Source: Anniella stebbinsi
Lineage: Eukaryota > Chordata > Lepidosauria > Squamata > Anniellidae
DNA length: 64,000 nt
Direction: 5' to 3'
Assembly (NCBI GenBank): GCA_029215795.1
Contig: JARDYH010000002.1
Location: 367,255,570 to 367,319,569, forward strand
The stretch's first letter is position 1. Every line of letters begins with the position of its first letter. The translations under genes and the position numbers were made by a program. Shown in pieces: positions 1-12,949 of this stretch. Under the pieces are notes generated by a model that was not told the DNA's origin, searched no databases, and was given only the letters and a program-made list of their open reading frames with translations.

Positions 1-1314
1 CCTCTCTCTCCGACGCGCCCTCCCCCCTTGGCCCATTGCTCCAGCCAGGCCCCTGGAGCCGGCCGCTGAGCTGCACGAAAGCCTTCCCTGCGGCCGCTCC
101 TCCTCCTCCTCCTCGCTCAAGGCAGCCTTGAGATCTCCAGTCTGAAGGAGAAGGAGAAGGCAGCGCGCAAAGTGAGTCAGGCAGCGACAAGAAGACCCGG
201 CCACACGCGAGCCCTCCGGCAATCACCACCCAGGCGTTCGGCGGGGGGGGGGGACCCCTGTTCTCACCTCCCACATGAGCCTTGGCTGGAGAGGGGAGCA
301 GGAGGGCACCTGCTGGCGCCGGCCCGACCTGGGATCTCTACACGTTCTGGGCAGGGCCTGGAAGTTCGGCACAGGCCTGGTGGAGCTACTTGGAAAAGGG
401 GGTTTGTCTCCAGCCCTGGTCATGGGCCGTGCAGCGCCAGGCGAGGAGGCAGACGCGTGGGGCCTCTGGGGCCACTCTCGCTCCCTCCTTGGCACAACCA
501 TCTCTACGCTCAGAGCAGGCAGGCCAGCGGAGAAGGTTGCTCAGCTCTGTCTCCCGGGGGTGGGGTGGGGGGGATGGAGGAATGCCAGGCTGTGAGCTGG
601 AGGGCGTCCTATTTTGGGAGCATTGCAAGGCTTGTTCTCAAGCGGAATTTGACCTTTTTACCATGCCGTGGTGGCTGGTCGTCAAATTTGGCAGCAAACT
701 GCCTTTTTTTCCTTTTGCTAACTTTTAGCAACCCCAACTTTTAGCGGTGTGTTGGCTGTGGCGTGCTGCCCGTGTTCATGCATTGCCCACTCCAGAATTG
801 GAGGCTGGGAGATGACCGTTTCATTTGAAGATCAAGGCGCTTTGGTCCCTTGGGGCGGAAGCCCCAGTTCTGGTCCTGGAGTTCCAGAAATGTGGCCCAC
901 GAGCTCAGAACAAGGCAGGTAAAGCTGAAGGTTCCAACCTTCGTTCCTGCCCCCCCCCCCCAGCCCCCACGTGCTCTGCTCCCCCCTTGACATTTTGAAG
1001 GGTGTTCTCAAAGGTGCCAGTGAACAGATGGTTGTAATCAACCAAACAGATTTCAGAACGGAGTGCTCCTCCTTCAGGGACAACCCTAGTTATCCAAATC
1101 CCCAGAACAGGCTAAGCCACCTCCCCAAGGGAAAGTCTGCCTCCGTGGAAGGTGGCTTAGCCTCTCCTGGGAATTTCGTCATCACATGTTCACCATACAA
1201 GCCCAAAGAAACATCACATCCAAAAATACAAATAGCTGGGGAAATTCCTAGGATTTGGAAACGTAAAATTCCCCCCGAAGAAGGATCTCTCCGTCCCGAA
1301 ATGTGTTGTGATTT

Positions 1315-1356
<42 letters not shown>
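1315..1356. repeat. (ATG)14 microsatellite
   Basis: Fourteen uninterrupted ATG/GAT/TGA triplets. Poly-Asp, poly-Met and poly-Ile open frames across it are products of the repeat. Confidence 0.97.
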
Positions 1357-1490
1357 TCTTCATTGGCCCTTTTGAGATCATGTTCTCTTTTTGCATTCAG
1401 TACAGTTTTAGTGCTCCTCTTCTGGTTTTTACTGGTCATTTGGGGGACAAGTTTCCAAGTCACTCAGAATCAATCCAGGATGTGGCTGGA

Positions 1491-1517
1491 CCTCCCCTCC
1501 CCTCCCCTCCCCTCCCC
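1491..1517. repeat. (CCCCT)n microsatellite
   Basis: About five tandem CCCCT units. Confidence 0.9.
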
Positions 1518-2297
1518 AGCTGCTGCTGTGTCCTATTGAAGCAGCCGCTGCTCTGCCGCCGTCGCTCCTAGGAAGGCAACCAGGAGCGTTACATAAGCCG
1601 CCACGACTGCTTTTGCTCCAGTTTCTCACTGCAAGTGCCAGCGCAGGAAAGCAAAGCAAGCAGTTTGCCTTGCAAAGGAGAGAGGCTCTGCCACTGTCAA
1701 CGGGGCAGGCAGGGAGGGAGGGAGTCGTCTGCAGCCAGGGGATGCTGCTCAGCTTCTTCTTGGCAGGCCACATTCGTCCCCTTGCCCTGTGTGCACACGC
1801 TTTTCCATGGCCCCCAGGCGTCCTGGTAGGGAGGCTCACGTCTTGTTAAATCCATGTGGTCTGTGTTTCTCAAATGGCCAGGCTGCCTTCATTGTGGGGT
1901 CTCTTCATCAATGGAACCACATTGATTTTAGGGGATGTAGGAGGATTTCGTTCATATTTGCAAATGCGCAGTTGCATGACTTGTGCATTTACACAATGGT
2001 GCATTAGCGCCATTGTGCCCTTGCATGGATGTGCATCTGCTCCAATTCCCAAAGTGAAAAACTGGGCCCCCACATCCACGGAATCTGCACAATTTTGGAA
2101 TTCACAGGTCCGATTCATAGAAATCCAAATTCATTTGAACCTGTTGTACATTTCTCTGACATCCCTCCTTCCTAGTGATTGTCTGAAGAGTCCTGTTTGG
2201 GTGTGCTGATTCCCAGCACTGAGTCCTGGGCCTTGAAGTTCCTTGGCTAGCTTCCTACAGCCCCATGGCTATGGCACTTTCCATTGCGTAGGAAGCT

Positions 2298-2366
2298 TGT
2301 CTATCTATCCATCCATCCATCTATCATACAATAATAATAATAATAATAATAATTATAATTATAATA
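2298..2366. repeat. (TCTA/TCCA)n and (AAT)n compound microsatellite
   Basis: Tetranucleotide TCTA/TCCA units pass into AAT units and then ATTATA units. Confidence 0.9.
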
Positions 2367-2549
2367 TGATACAATAATAAGTCAGAAAATATTCATTAAA
2401 AAACCAAACCCCAGCCATAAAGCATGACTAAAAACCTACAGGATAATTGCACCTACAGAGCAGAACAGTCCAATAAAACATAATCATGGAAGGCCAGAGT
2501 AAACAAGTCCACATGGCCCTTCCAAAAGCCTGCTCATTCCAGAGGTGTT

Positions 2550-5352
2550 GTAATACTGGTGACTTCAATTATCCTCACATTGACGGGATAAAGGCATATT
2601 CCAGTCATGACAAAGAGGCGGTGCCCTAGAACAGTTGGTCATGGAACCAACCGGGGGGGGGGGGGGGGAGGGTGACACTGGAGTCAATCGTAACTGGTGT
2701 CACTCAGGACCTAGTACGAGATGTAAATATTGTTGGGCCAATTAGTAACAGTGACCACAGTGCTATCGGACTAAATTTATATTTAAGTGGGAAACTGCCC
2801 AGGAAGTCAAACACAGTCACTTTTGACTTCAAAAGAGGATTTTTTTCTAAAATGAGGGACTGGAGAAAAGGAAATTGAACGGGGGACTCAAGAGGGTTAA
2901 ATCTCTTCAGAATGTGTGGAAGTTACTCAAAACCACAATAACAGAAGCTCACCTAAAATGTACACCACAAGTTAGGAACGATAACACCAAGTCCAAGAGG
3001 TCACCAGCATGGTTAACTAGCAGTGTCAAGGAAGTTATTATAAAAAAGAGGTCTTCCTTCAGAAAATGGAAGCCTTGTCCAAGTGAGGAAAATTACAGGG
3101 AGCACAAGCTTGCACAAAGGCAATGCAAGCAAACAATAAGAGACGCCAAAAAGCATTTTGAAGAGTATATCGCTAATAATATCAAGGCCAACAATAAAGA
3201 ATTCTATAAATATATCAGAAGCAGCAGATAAATCGCCAGGCCCAGTTAGTATCCATCCTAGAGTTCTCAAAGAACTCAAATATGAAATTGCGGACCTTCT
3301 AACCAAAATATGCAACATGTCCCTAAGCTCAGCCTCTGTACCAGAGGACTGGAAGATGGCCAATATAACAGCAATTTTTAAAAAGGGATCCAGGGGGGAT
3401 CCAGGAAATTACACGCTGGTTAGTTTAATGTCTATTACAGGTAAATTGGTTGAAAGCATTATTAAAGACAAAATTTGTAAGCATATAGAAGGACAAGTCC
3501 TCCCGAAAAAGAATCGGCTTCCGCAAGGGCAAGTCCTGGCTCGCTAACCTTCTATAATTCTTTGAGGCCCTTTCCACCCGGGTAAAATGCCTGGGATGGC
3601 ACCCGGCTGCTCCCTGTGAGTCCAAATGATGTATAGGGAGTCCCGGGGGCAGGGGCAGGCATGGGATTTTCCTGGGTTAAAGAAAACCACAAAACTCCCG
3701 GTGCTGCCGCGCTTAGTCCTTGGCCATCAGGAGAGAGAGAGGGAGACAGCAAATTCCCCATCCCCAGGATGGCAGCAGGAGGGCCCACCAATCGCGCATG
3801 TTTTTTTTAAAAAAAAAAACCTTGCCTTTGCGGAGGAGGGCTCATGCGCTCTCTGTCGAAGAGAAAAAATGGCGGCCACTACTTGCGACGGCCCAGGAGA
3901 AGCCCAGGCTGTTACATTTCTTATGTGTATTGGGTGCACCGATCCCGGAAGTAGCTACTTCCGGGATCCTTCGGCCTGAGCCCTCTACACCGCTATGGTG
4001 TAGAAAGGACTTGAGAGTGTCAACAAATATGTAGACTGGGGTGATCCAGTGGACATTGTTTACTTGGACTTCCAAAAGGCTTTTGATGAAGTCCCTCACC
4101 AAAGACTCCTGAGCAAATGTAGCACTCATGGAATAAGAGAAGAATTCCTCTTCTGGATCAGTAACAGGTTAAAGAACAAAAAGCAGAGTGCAGGAAGAAA
4201 TGGTAAGTTCTCCCAATGGAGGGAAGTAAATAGTGGGGTCCCACAGGGATCTGTATTGGGACCAATTTTTTTCAGCTTGTTCATAAATGATCTGGAATTG
4301 GGAGTGAGCAGTGAAGTGGCCATGTTTGCCGATGACACCAAATTATTTAAGGTGGTTAAAAGAAAAAGGGGTTCTGAGGAGCTCCAAAGGGATTTCTCCA
4401 AGCTGGGCGAATGGACATCCAAATGGCAAATGTGGTTCAATGTAAGCAAGTGTAAAGTGATGCACGTTGGTACAATAAAACCCAACTTCTATTATAACCT
4501 GATGGGATCCTAGCTGACGGTGACCAACCAAGAAAGAGTTCTTGGGGTTGTGGTGGACAGCTTGATGAAAATGTCAACCCAGTGTGCAGCTGTTGTAAAG
4601 AAGGCAAACTCCATGACATGCATAATCAGAAAAGGAATTGAGAATACAACTGCCAGTATCATACTGCCTTTACACAAATCGATGGTGCGACCACACTTAG
4701 AATACTGTGTACAGTTCTGGTCACCACATCTAAAAAAGATATTATAGAACTGGAAAAAGTTCAGAAAAGGGCAACTAAAATGATCAAGGGGCTGGAGCAT
4801 TTCCCCTATGAGGGAAGGTTACAACAATTGGGATTGTTTAGCTTGGAATAAGGAGGCTAAGGGGAGACCTGATAGAAGTGTACAGAATTATGCATGGTGT
4901 GGAGAATGTGGATAGGGAGACATTTTTTTCTCTGTCTCAAAATACTAGAACCCTATGGGGTCATTATCCCATTATTAAGCTGATTGGTGGGAAATTCAGG
5001 ACAATTAAAAGGAAGGACTTCTTCACACAGCACATAGTTAAATTATGGAATTCACTGCCACAAGAGGTAGTGATGGCCACCAATTTGGATGGCTTTAAAA
5101 GTAGGATGGATAAATTCCTGGAGGAGAAGGCTGTCAATGGCTACTAGTCCTGATGGCTAAGTGCCACCTCCAGTATTCAAGGGAGTGGGCTTGTAGGCAC
5201 TAGTTGTTCAGGAACATGGATGGGAGGGTGCTGTTGCACTATGTCCTGCTTTGTTAGTCCCTGATTGACAGCTGGTTGGCCACTGTGTGAACAGAGTGCT
5301 GGACTAGATGGACTCTCAGTCTGATCCAGCTTGGCTCTTCTTATGTTCTTAT
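2550..5352 (+). mobile_element. CR1-type LINE, decayed ORF2 to 3' end
   Basis: Pieces of a CR1-clade ORF2 follow in order on the plus strand. The endonuclease tail comes first (GDFNYPHID near 2560, SDHSAIGLNL near 2750). Reverse-transcriptase segments follow: KSPGPVSIHPRVLKEL near 3225, YLDFQKAFDEVPHQRL near 4060, [10 protein letters not shown] near 4237 and the catalytic FADD near 4324. The C-terminal [12 protein letters not shown] region and a 3' untranslated stretch ending near 5350 complete it. Frames are broken several times, and a poly-G run interrupts it at 2651. A DNA transposon splits it at 3567-4010. The same family recurs elsewhere in the window. Confidence 0.88.
3567..4010. mobile_element. 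Non-autonomous hAT-like DNA transposon inside CR1
   Basis: This 444-bp segment interrupts the CR1 reading between TTCTTTGAG and TTGAGAGTGTC. The uninterrupted CR1 sequence is visible in reverse complement near 59750. The ends are imperfect inverted repeats (GCCCTTTCCACC and the complement of TGTAGAAAGGAC), with a short imperfect direct repeat around TTGAG. It contains a 28-bp palindrome centred near 3955. A similar end (GCCCTTTCTACACC) is seen at 40692. Confidence 0.6.
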
Positions 5353-7110
5353 GTGTGGGGCCACTGCAGAAAAGGCTCTCTCTTGTTTACTTGCCCACCA
5401 AACTGCCCTGAAAGGTTGTCAGGTGAGATCGGTCCTTCTCATACTGATCTTGACCGGTGAATATGGGTTTTTCAACGGTTCGCAATGCTTTGTGCGTGAA
5501 GCTGCTCAGACATCCCGGGCACTGGAACCTGCTCCTGTTGGTCCAGGCTGATGAAGGCTGTGGTTCTGCTTCCCTTGTCTTCTCAGGGGTGGGAGTGAAT
5601 GCTTGGCCAGAGCCTGCCCTAGTCCGATGATTGTTGCCAACAAGCGGGCTTTCATCGTGCCCGTTGCCTTGGCACATTTGCAGGACGTTACGGCAGTCCG
5701 GATGACGTCGTGTTTTCCATTTGCTTTTCCCACCACTTCTTCCATCTTTTTCTCCCCCCCAAAAAAAAACCCAATGAAGGAAGAAGAAAATGCAGAATGG
5801 CTGTGAGTGCTGGGGGAGCCCCCCTGCACCACCCCGCCCCGGTCTGGAAGCAGCCTAAATCTGGACACAAGGCGCTTGGAGAAGAGGTGTCACCCGCAGA
5901 GGTTTGCAGCCCACAGAGAGTGGAGGAAGCTCTAGGGAAGGATGGGTGGTGTTGTGAGGGCCTGACACCCACCCTCACCTACACTTGATCCTGCGCATGA
6001 GGCTCTTTCAGAGAAACCTGAAGCCACCTTGGCAGCAAGTCTCTTGGATGGAGCATGAGTGCAACCTTCACACCAAGGAGTTTAGGCTCTTCTTTTACAA
6101 AGCCATGTCATAATAACGAGAACACGAGAGTCATAAGGTAAACGAACAAACAAAGGACCGCTTCCACTGGCTTAAGGCCTGGCTGATGACGAGAGCCAGC
6201 AGGGAGATGCAGCTCGCAGCTCGCAGCTCCCGGCCTCATTTTTGGTTTGGCCACGGCTGGAAAAGTCACAAGGGGTGGGGGGTAGGAGGGTGACAGCTGC
6301 AAGTCCCCCCTGTGCTCCAGACAAGGGACCACTCAGCATCCCTTTTCGCCCTGGTCCTGCGTACCTGGATCAGAGCTGCAGCGTGCCAGGGCCGAAGGCC
6401 AACGACCCTTCCTGTGCCTCGTGCCCCAGAGTGGTGTAACCGTTGCTCCTGCAGGGATTTCAGCTGAAACCCAGCAAGGGAAGGAAGGACAGTCAGGATG
6501 CATGACGTTGCTGCCTGTGGCTGTTTTTGCCTGAACCACGGAAAATGGCTCTTGACCCACGTCCTGGTACTGTGACTGTCTGCTGAGTAGGTCCTTTTCC
6601 CTGTGGGGTGGAGGATAAGACAAAGGAAATGACGGCTTCACCTGCCAGTTTTGCACACACAGTCAGTTCAGAGTCACCGGCTCTTCAGATGACTCAATCC
6701 CCAAACTGGAGCTGTGCACTTTTTGAATGCCTTCAGCCAGGTCAAACTCCAGGGCAGCCTCTTCCTCTCAGGAAGCCTCTTGGCTAGAAAGCGCCTTGCG
6801 TGTCTCCAGTGAAGCCTCTCTCCTGAAGGCAGATAGCCAGAGCCCCCCCTCCCTTCCCGGGGCCTTGGGCAAGCCCTACTTCTCCAGCCTGGTGGGAGCC
6901 TGCCTGCTGAGGAGCTAGGGTGAAACCCCAGAGGTCAAGGAGATGTGTGGGGGGGGGGGGCGCAGTGCAGGGCAACAGTCTGTGACCAAGTGGGCTTCCA
7001 GAGAGAGGGCTGCCAATCACAGACATCCCATCTCCTCCATGACAGTACTTTTGTGGAAAGAAAAAAGATGGGGAAAATAGTGGGAAAGCACAGGAGAATT
7101 ACAAGGCAAA
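5353..7110. other. No recognisable gene or repeat
   Basis: Apparently single-copy sequence with poly-A and poly-G runs near 5760 and 6948. Open frames on both strands are short and overlap one another without recognisable domains. Confidence 0.5.
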
Positions 7111-7115
7111 GATGG

Positions 7116-9294
7116 TGTTGTGTCTAATTCCTCTCCCCTTGCTCAGGGCGAAGGACTGTTAGATGTTAATTCAGAATCAGATTCTGAACTCGAACAGACA
7201 TTCCAGTCCATACCAGAAGGGGAAGATGTGGTTCCCATAGCTTCGCCTTCAGTGCTTATCTCTCCTGATGTAAATAACCCTCCGGCTGATAAACAGCCCT
7301 CCTCTTCAGAAGGGGAGGGAGAGAGTAACCTTAGAGATGCCATTTTCCATAGGAGGGGAAAACGCGCACAGATCAAAGAGGTCAGGAGGCAGCGCTCGAA
7401 AAGATTAGTGGCTCAGAAAAAGCTTGATTTGGATTTCTCTCAGAAGTGACTCTCTCTCTTGAATGGATCAACTGTGTTGCTTGCTTAGCTAAATTACGCC
7501 TTGGGGCAAAACGCTTTCTACTTTTAACTCCCTTCAACTGGTAGGAAGGAGTCATTTGCTAAATAAAAGATTGATTGCTTTCCTAAGAGGCCTCCTTATT
7601 TTATTTATTTATTTATTTATTTATTACATTTGTATACCGCCCCATAGCCGAAGCTCTCTGGGTGGTTTACATAGGATTAAAAACAATTAAAAACAATATA
7701 CAAAAATTAAAACAGCAAAAACATACAACATACACACAATCTGTACATTTAAAAACCACTACAACACTTCAAAAAGCTACAAAAACAAAACAAAACAAAC
7801 CCAGGCTCCTCAGATATTGCCAAATGCCTGAGAGAAGAGGAAAGTCTTGACCTGGCGCCGAAAAGATAACAATGTTGGCGCCAGGCGGGCCTCATCGGGG
7901 AGATCGTTCCACAATTGGGGGGCCACCACAAAGAAGGCCCTCTCTCTTGTTGCTGACCTCCGAGCTTCCCTCGGAGGAGGCACTTGGAGGAGGGCCTTAG
8001 ATATTGAACGTAGTGTTCGGGTAGGTTCATGTCGGGAAAGGCGTTCCATCAGGTATTGTGGTCCCAAGCCATGTAAGGCTTTATAGGTTAAAACCAGCAC
8101 CTTGAACCGGGCTCGGAAACATACAGGGAGCCAATGCAAGCGGGCCAGAGTAGGTCTTATATGTTCGAACCTACTGGTTCCAGTTATCAATCTGGCCGCT
8201 GCATTTTGCACAAGCTGCAGCTTCCAAACCACCTTCAAAGGCAGCCCCACGTAGAGTGCATTGCAGTAATCTAACTTGGAGGTTACCAGAGCATGGACAA
8301 CTGAAGCCAGGTTATCCCTGTCCAGATAGGGACGTAGCTGGGCCACCAACCGAAGTTGGTAGAAGGTACTCCGTGCCACTAAGGCCACCTGTGCCTCAAG
8401 TGACAGAGATGGTTCTAGGAGAACCCCCAAGCTACGAACCCGCTCCTTCAAGGGGAGTGCAACCCCATCCACAACAGGTTGAACACCCTCCATCCGGTCA
8501 GCGGAACCACCCACTAACAGCGTCTCAGTCTTGTCTGGATTGAGTTTCAGTTTATTAGCCCTCATCCAGTCCATTGTCGCAGCCAGGCACTGGTTCAGCA
8601 CATCCACAGCCTCACCTGATGAAGATGAAAAGGAGAAATAGAGCTGCGTGTCATCAGTTTACTGATGACAACGCACTCCAAAACTCCGGATACGGTTTCA
8701 TGTAGATGTTGAACATCATGGGGCACAAAACTGACCCCTGCGGAACCCCATACTGGAGAATCCACGGGGCCGAGCAATGTTCCCCAAGCACCACCTTCTG
8801 GAGCCGACCCACCAAGTAGGAGCGGAACCACTGCAATGCAGTGCCTCCCACTCCCAACTCAGCCAGTCGTCCCAGAAGGATACCATGGCCGATGGTATCG
8901 AAAGCCACTGAGAGATCAAGGAGAATCAACAGAGTCACACTCCCCCGTCTTTCTCCCGACATAGGTCATCATACGGGGCGACCAAGGCTGTTTCCGTACC
9001 AAAACCAGGCCTGAAACCCGACTGAAATGGATCCAGATAATCAGTCTCATCCAAGAGTGCCTGGAGCTGGCTCGCAACCACCCGCTCCAGGACCTTGCCC
9101 AGGAATGGAACATTTGCTACTGGCCTGAAGTTATTAAGATTTTCAGGGTCCAGGGAAGATTTCTTTAGGAGTGGTCTCACTGCCGCCTCTTTCAGGAGGC
9201 CTGGGACCACTCCCTCTTGCAAAGAGGCATTAATCACTTCCCTGGCCCAGCCTTATTGACTTCAATGAATGCAAGGAGTTAGAGAGTTGTGACA
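7116..9294 (+). mobile_element. Solo LTR copy 1 (split by L2 LINE)
   Basis: The segment starts TGTTGTGTC and ends GTTGTGACA, giving short inverted TG...CA termini. It is flanked by near-identical 5-bp repeats (GATGG at 7111-7115, GATGA at 9295-9299). The LTR proper is 7116-7600 plus 9258-9294, about 520 bp, with AATAAA near 7562. The same unit recurs at 38106-39708 with a perfect 5-bp duplication, which supports these ends. The plus strand encodes a 109-codon open frame (7120-7449) rich in Ser/Glu and then Arg/Lys. It is shared by both copies; I do not recognise it. The LINE at 7601-9250 sits in the LTR's 3' part. Confidence 0.75.
7601..9250 (-). mobile_element. L2-type LINE 3' half with target-site duplication
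   Basis: The minus strand reads the second half of an L2/CR1-clade ORF2. The RT core [19 protein letters not shown] lies near 8900, with KLKLNPDKTETLLVGG near 8530. A long C-terminal frame (7810-8607) carries LDYCNALYVGLPLK and the final LPDEARLAP block. The 3' end is a TAAA-type simple repeat at 7601-7625. The insertion is flanked by CCTTATT at 7594-7600 and 9251-9257, as expected for target-primed reverse transcription into the solo LTR. Confidence 0.88.
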
Positions 9295-9671
9295 GATGAC
9301 CATGTCCGGATGCCCACATGAAATTCCGTGAACAGAGCTGTACAACTGCATGATAAAAAGTCTGGAAACACCTGAGCAGGGGTGGAGATCCTGGAGTGGT
9401 GTTCATTTAGCACATCTATACCCACCTTTTTCACCATGAAGCCCAAGGTGGCACATATGGTGTGTGTGTGTGGGGGGGGGGTTCTCAGGCGGTCTCCCAT
9501 CTGGGCACTGACTGGTCCGGGCCTGCCTTGCTGCACCAGGTGGCTTCAGAACATGCCTTGCTGGCCTGTGTGAGTCTGGCCCCAATGCCAATTCAGCCTC
9601 CACAGGCCAGGTCATGGCTAGGCCAAAGCCCAGGGGCCTGGAGTCACTGCTTTTGCTGAGGGCAGCATCAG

Positions 9672-9945
9672 AAGAACATCAGATTAGCCCTGAGTGCAAC
9701 AGCACCTTCCTGCCCAGGTTCCCCATAATGTCTCTGATACTGGAAATAGCATAGACCCATCAGGACTAGTAGCCACTGATAGCACACTGGGTTGACATTT
9801 TCATCCATTTGTCCACCACAACCCCAAGATCTCTTTCTTGGTTGATCACCACTGGCTCAGATCTTATCAGGTTATACTTGAAGTTGGGATTCCACCCCAC
9901 CCACCCCATGTACATCACTTCATATTTGCTTACATCACACTGTTA
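9672..9945 (-). mobile_element. CR1 LINE fragment
   Basis: Matches, by eye, the 3' part of the CR1 copies at 36180-36430 and 58130-58850 (CACAGCAC..CTTCCTGCCCAGG-like text and the 'AAGATCTTTCTTGGTTG' block). It has internal deletions. Confidence 0.7.
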
Positions 9946-10056
9946 GTGAATGTGCTCTTCAAGACTTGTGTACCAACGTATGCAGGTGGTCAAGATGTGC
10001 ATTCTGGACAGGACTTTTTAACTTTGGCAAGGCGGCATCTGGCCGGGGAACCCAAC

Positions 10057-10071
10057 TACTCTCTGTCTCTG

Positions 10072-10128
<57 letters not shown>
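10057..10128. repeat. (CTCTGT)n(CT)n(CA)n microsatellite
   Basis: Three adjoining simple repeats in one run. Confidence 0.95.
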
Positions 10129-10596
10129 CTTCTTCAATAACAGGGGAACTTACTAAACACAAAGAAATTCAAATGTTCAGTCATTAATCAGGGAAGTTTA
10201 GTTGGTAGAGTGTTTAGAAACCAAGACAAGCAAAACATGCAGAGCACCAAACATATGCAAAGGGGAGGAGGAAATCAGGTTCATTCTTTCAGTGGCTGAA
10301 CCAACAGTTCAGGCACATTAACTAGGCTGTGTGCGTGGGTGGCTGTGCTGGGCGGATCTGTGCTGAGCCCTTTGGGGCAGAGGCAGTGAAGAGGTTGGGG
10401 ACAAGCAAATCAGAGTCCCTAATGCTCTAGGGAAAGGAGTACAAAGGCTTGCAAGGGTGCGGTGGGGGGGAGAGAGATCATGAGGGAATTTGTCCCAAGG
10501 AGGGGAAGGTGATGCGACCAGGATAGGAACAGGATAGTACTGCAACCAGCCACAGTAACAAAAGGGGCTGGGAAGGGAGGTTATGTAAGTCCCAGG

Positions 10597-10936
10597 TCCC
10601 CTCTACAAGGATTCACTTTTGCGCCTGGTTAGGCGATTATGCGCATAATCGCTGAAGCGCATTTACGCCTAATACCTCTGCACGAGAGGCGGCGAAGTGC
10701 ATTAACGGATGACCAAAATGCGCTTTACAAGTAGTTAATGCGCATAATCGCTTGTTCACATAGTCAAAATGCGCTTTAACGGCCGGAGCAAAATAAAACT
10801 CGCTGTTTACCGCACATTCGATAATGCGCATAATCGGAGGGATAGCGTGCCTCTATGCCCAATTTGCGCTCCGTTCTTGTAGAAGTAAAATTTTTAATGC
10901 GCCTTGAAAGAGCTTTAAATGCCTCTTGTAGAGGCA
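10597..10936. mobile_element. GCGC-rich MITE, short copy
   Basis: About 340 bp bounded by CCTCTACAAG at the left and its complement CTTGTAGAGG at the right. The interior is packed with ATGCGCATAAT-type palindromic motifs. An imperfect 8-bp duplication flanks it (GTCCCAGG and GCCCCAGA). A longer copy is at 38203-39279. Size and duplication suggest a non-autonomous hAT-like element. Confidence 0.72.
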
Positions 10937-10949
10937 GCCCCAGAGTGAT

Positions 10950-11480
10950 GCTGGTCCAAGAGCTTTGAATTGATCCAATTGGGTAACCTGGCATGGCACA
11001 ATGAGGGCTTGGAACTTGGGTTATTTATACAGTTTTAACCAATATTTCAGTAGGATAAAGGTTGGCATACTTGTCATAACAAAGCTATAAAGGGGTTATT
11101 GGAAGATTCCCAGATGGCAAAAACAGCTGTTCTGGGCTAAAGGGGGGGGGAAGGGGGGTGTTGGACAACCCATGGCCACCGGAAGAACAAAGGGGGAAAC
11201 TCAGTATGGACAGCCAAGTTGAGAAATTCCCAGCCTTCCTCCTGGGCATTGATTTGAACATGCTTTGGAAGATCACCCTGGGGTTGGCATATGCATACAT
11301 AATTAAATTAGCATTTCCTCCTCCCAGGGCTACTGAATATTTGTGGTTTTCCTTAGATTGGTTTTTCTAGGTCTGATTTTGTTTACATGACCTTCAGGGT
11401 TATTAGGCAGGATCACTTTGCTGCCACTTTCCCTGACCATGCCATGCTGCGGTTAGACACAGTTTTCTTAAAGTGAACAC

Positions 11481-11511
<31 letters not shown>

Positions 11512-12940
11512 CCCAACGATCTATAAAAATACAACAGCATTACAAAATACAACCTAATAAAACCAAGTCTAGAGAATTTTAAAACAGAAAAAAATAAAAT
11601 AATGTAAACAGCTAAAAGTAATTTAAGTAAAAAATGGCTGCTCACATTACCCCCAGGGTGCCGGCTATCTTGGAACCTACAGTGCCTGTCCAACCACTGA
11701 GAAGCCTGCTAACATCACGCTTCCAACTCAAAGACCAGACCAGACCAGACCAGCAGGAAGGCAGGCAAATGCCTTGCTGCAGATCTGTCCTTGGCAAGAT
11801 GCAAGTTGGGCTAATGCAAAGTGACGGATATTATGAGCAGAAAGAACCCTCCACTGTGCAGAGCCATTTTGCCTCTCTGTGACCCCCACTCCACCAAAAT
11901 AGGACCATAAGAAGCTACCTCATCCCAGATCAGATCCTTTGCCCATCAAGCCCTTTATCACCAGTAGGGATGTGTATCATATCGTTAAAATGTACGATAA
12001 CAATACAATATGCTCTTTATCGTGCATGCGGTTAACAATAATGATGCAATAGGAAACCCTATGATAATTATCGGAGACGATAAAAAATCCTACGATAATT
12101 ACTGTATTTATCGTTTTATCGGAAGGCTCTTTCTCTTTTGCCGCCACATGGATGGAGCTAGAAGGTGGGGTGTGCTTGATGAGACTGACAGATTCAGTGA
12201 CCAATTGTGCAGCAAGGATTCCAGCAGGCTCCAATCACAATGTTGGAGGAGGGCTAAGGATTTCCCCACATAAAAACCCCACTGTTGGTGTTCCAGCTCT
12301 GTTGGGAGTTAGGCGTTGAGGGGAGAAGGGTGGATTTTGTTGGAGCTCTGTCCTGGCTCCTGGGTCTTATAGTTACTTGGTGGCAAATTGTTGGAGATTC
12401 ATTGTAGTCTTGCATCTTTGTGTCTCAGGTTCGTTTGGCTGTGCATTGCTTGTGTGTTTGAGACTTTGAGTTATAATTTTTTTCTGGTTGGTTTGATTGA
12501 AGGCTTAGGTTAGCATGAGTGGGGGTATTGTAACTGAGGGAGTGTGTTTTGTCCTCTTCCCTGTTTAATTTTCTTAATATATATAGGACATTAGAGTGAT
12601 TACCCTAGCCTTGGGGAAATCGAGTTCCCCCCTTGCACCAATCAGGGTCTTAGCATTAAGAGGGCCTTTAAGGCCCTGATTGGTGCTGGGGGGAGGCAAA
12701 GAGTGCTTTCCGGGGCATCCAGAAAGTGTGCTGTTCCACAGGCCACCATTCTTCATCTCTTCTTTCTCTCAATACAGAAAAGCTCACCATAAAACACAGA
12801 AGTATAACAGGAATAGATGGCCATAAGTCAATTAAATATAGATGTGTAACGTCACAGTAATGTTGCTTCCATCCACCATGACTTGGACTCCACAGTTAAT
12901 TCAGTCCCAACAGTAGAAGCATCCAGAGCACCAACCAATC
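10950..12940. other. Mostly unassigned; AT-rich patch with repeated CGATA/TATCG
   Basis: No gene is supported. At 11966-12125 the text starts TAGGGATGTGTATC, which resembles the TAGGGGTGTGCAC end of the hAT element at 33402. It then repeats CGATA/TATCG on both strands. No matching right end was found, so this may be a truncated hAT-type element. A TATA-like ACATAAAAACC is present near 12270 with no downstream gene recognised. Confidence 0.35.
11484..11511. repeat. (ATC)n microsatellite
   Basis: Nine uninterrupted ATC units. Confidence 0.93.
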
Positions 12941-12949
12941 CCATTTGAT

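Larger units (their letters stand above)
1..2290. other. Unassigned GC-rich to AT-mixed host sequence
   Basis: No gene is supported here. The first 180 bases are CpG-rich and end in a splice-donor-like AAAGTGAGTC near 168-177. The reading frame leading into it has a TGA at 67-69 and no ATG, so an exon is possible but unproven. The rest shows homopolymer runs and two microsatellites listed separately; short open frames are not convincing. Confidence 0.5.

Noticed and set aside
1..177. Terminal exon ending at the donor-like GTGAGTC
   Set aside because: A stop at 67-69, no ATG and no downstream partner exon recognised; kept only as a note.
1248..1571. Poly-Asp, poly-Met and poly-Ile proteins
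   Set aside because: Translation of the ATG microsatellite.
7120..7449. Host gene encoding a Ser/Glu-rich protein
   Set aside because: Two copies with LTR ends and 5-bp duplications show it is part of a repeat.
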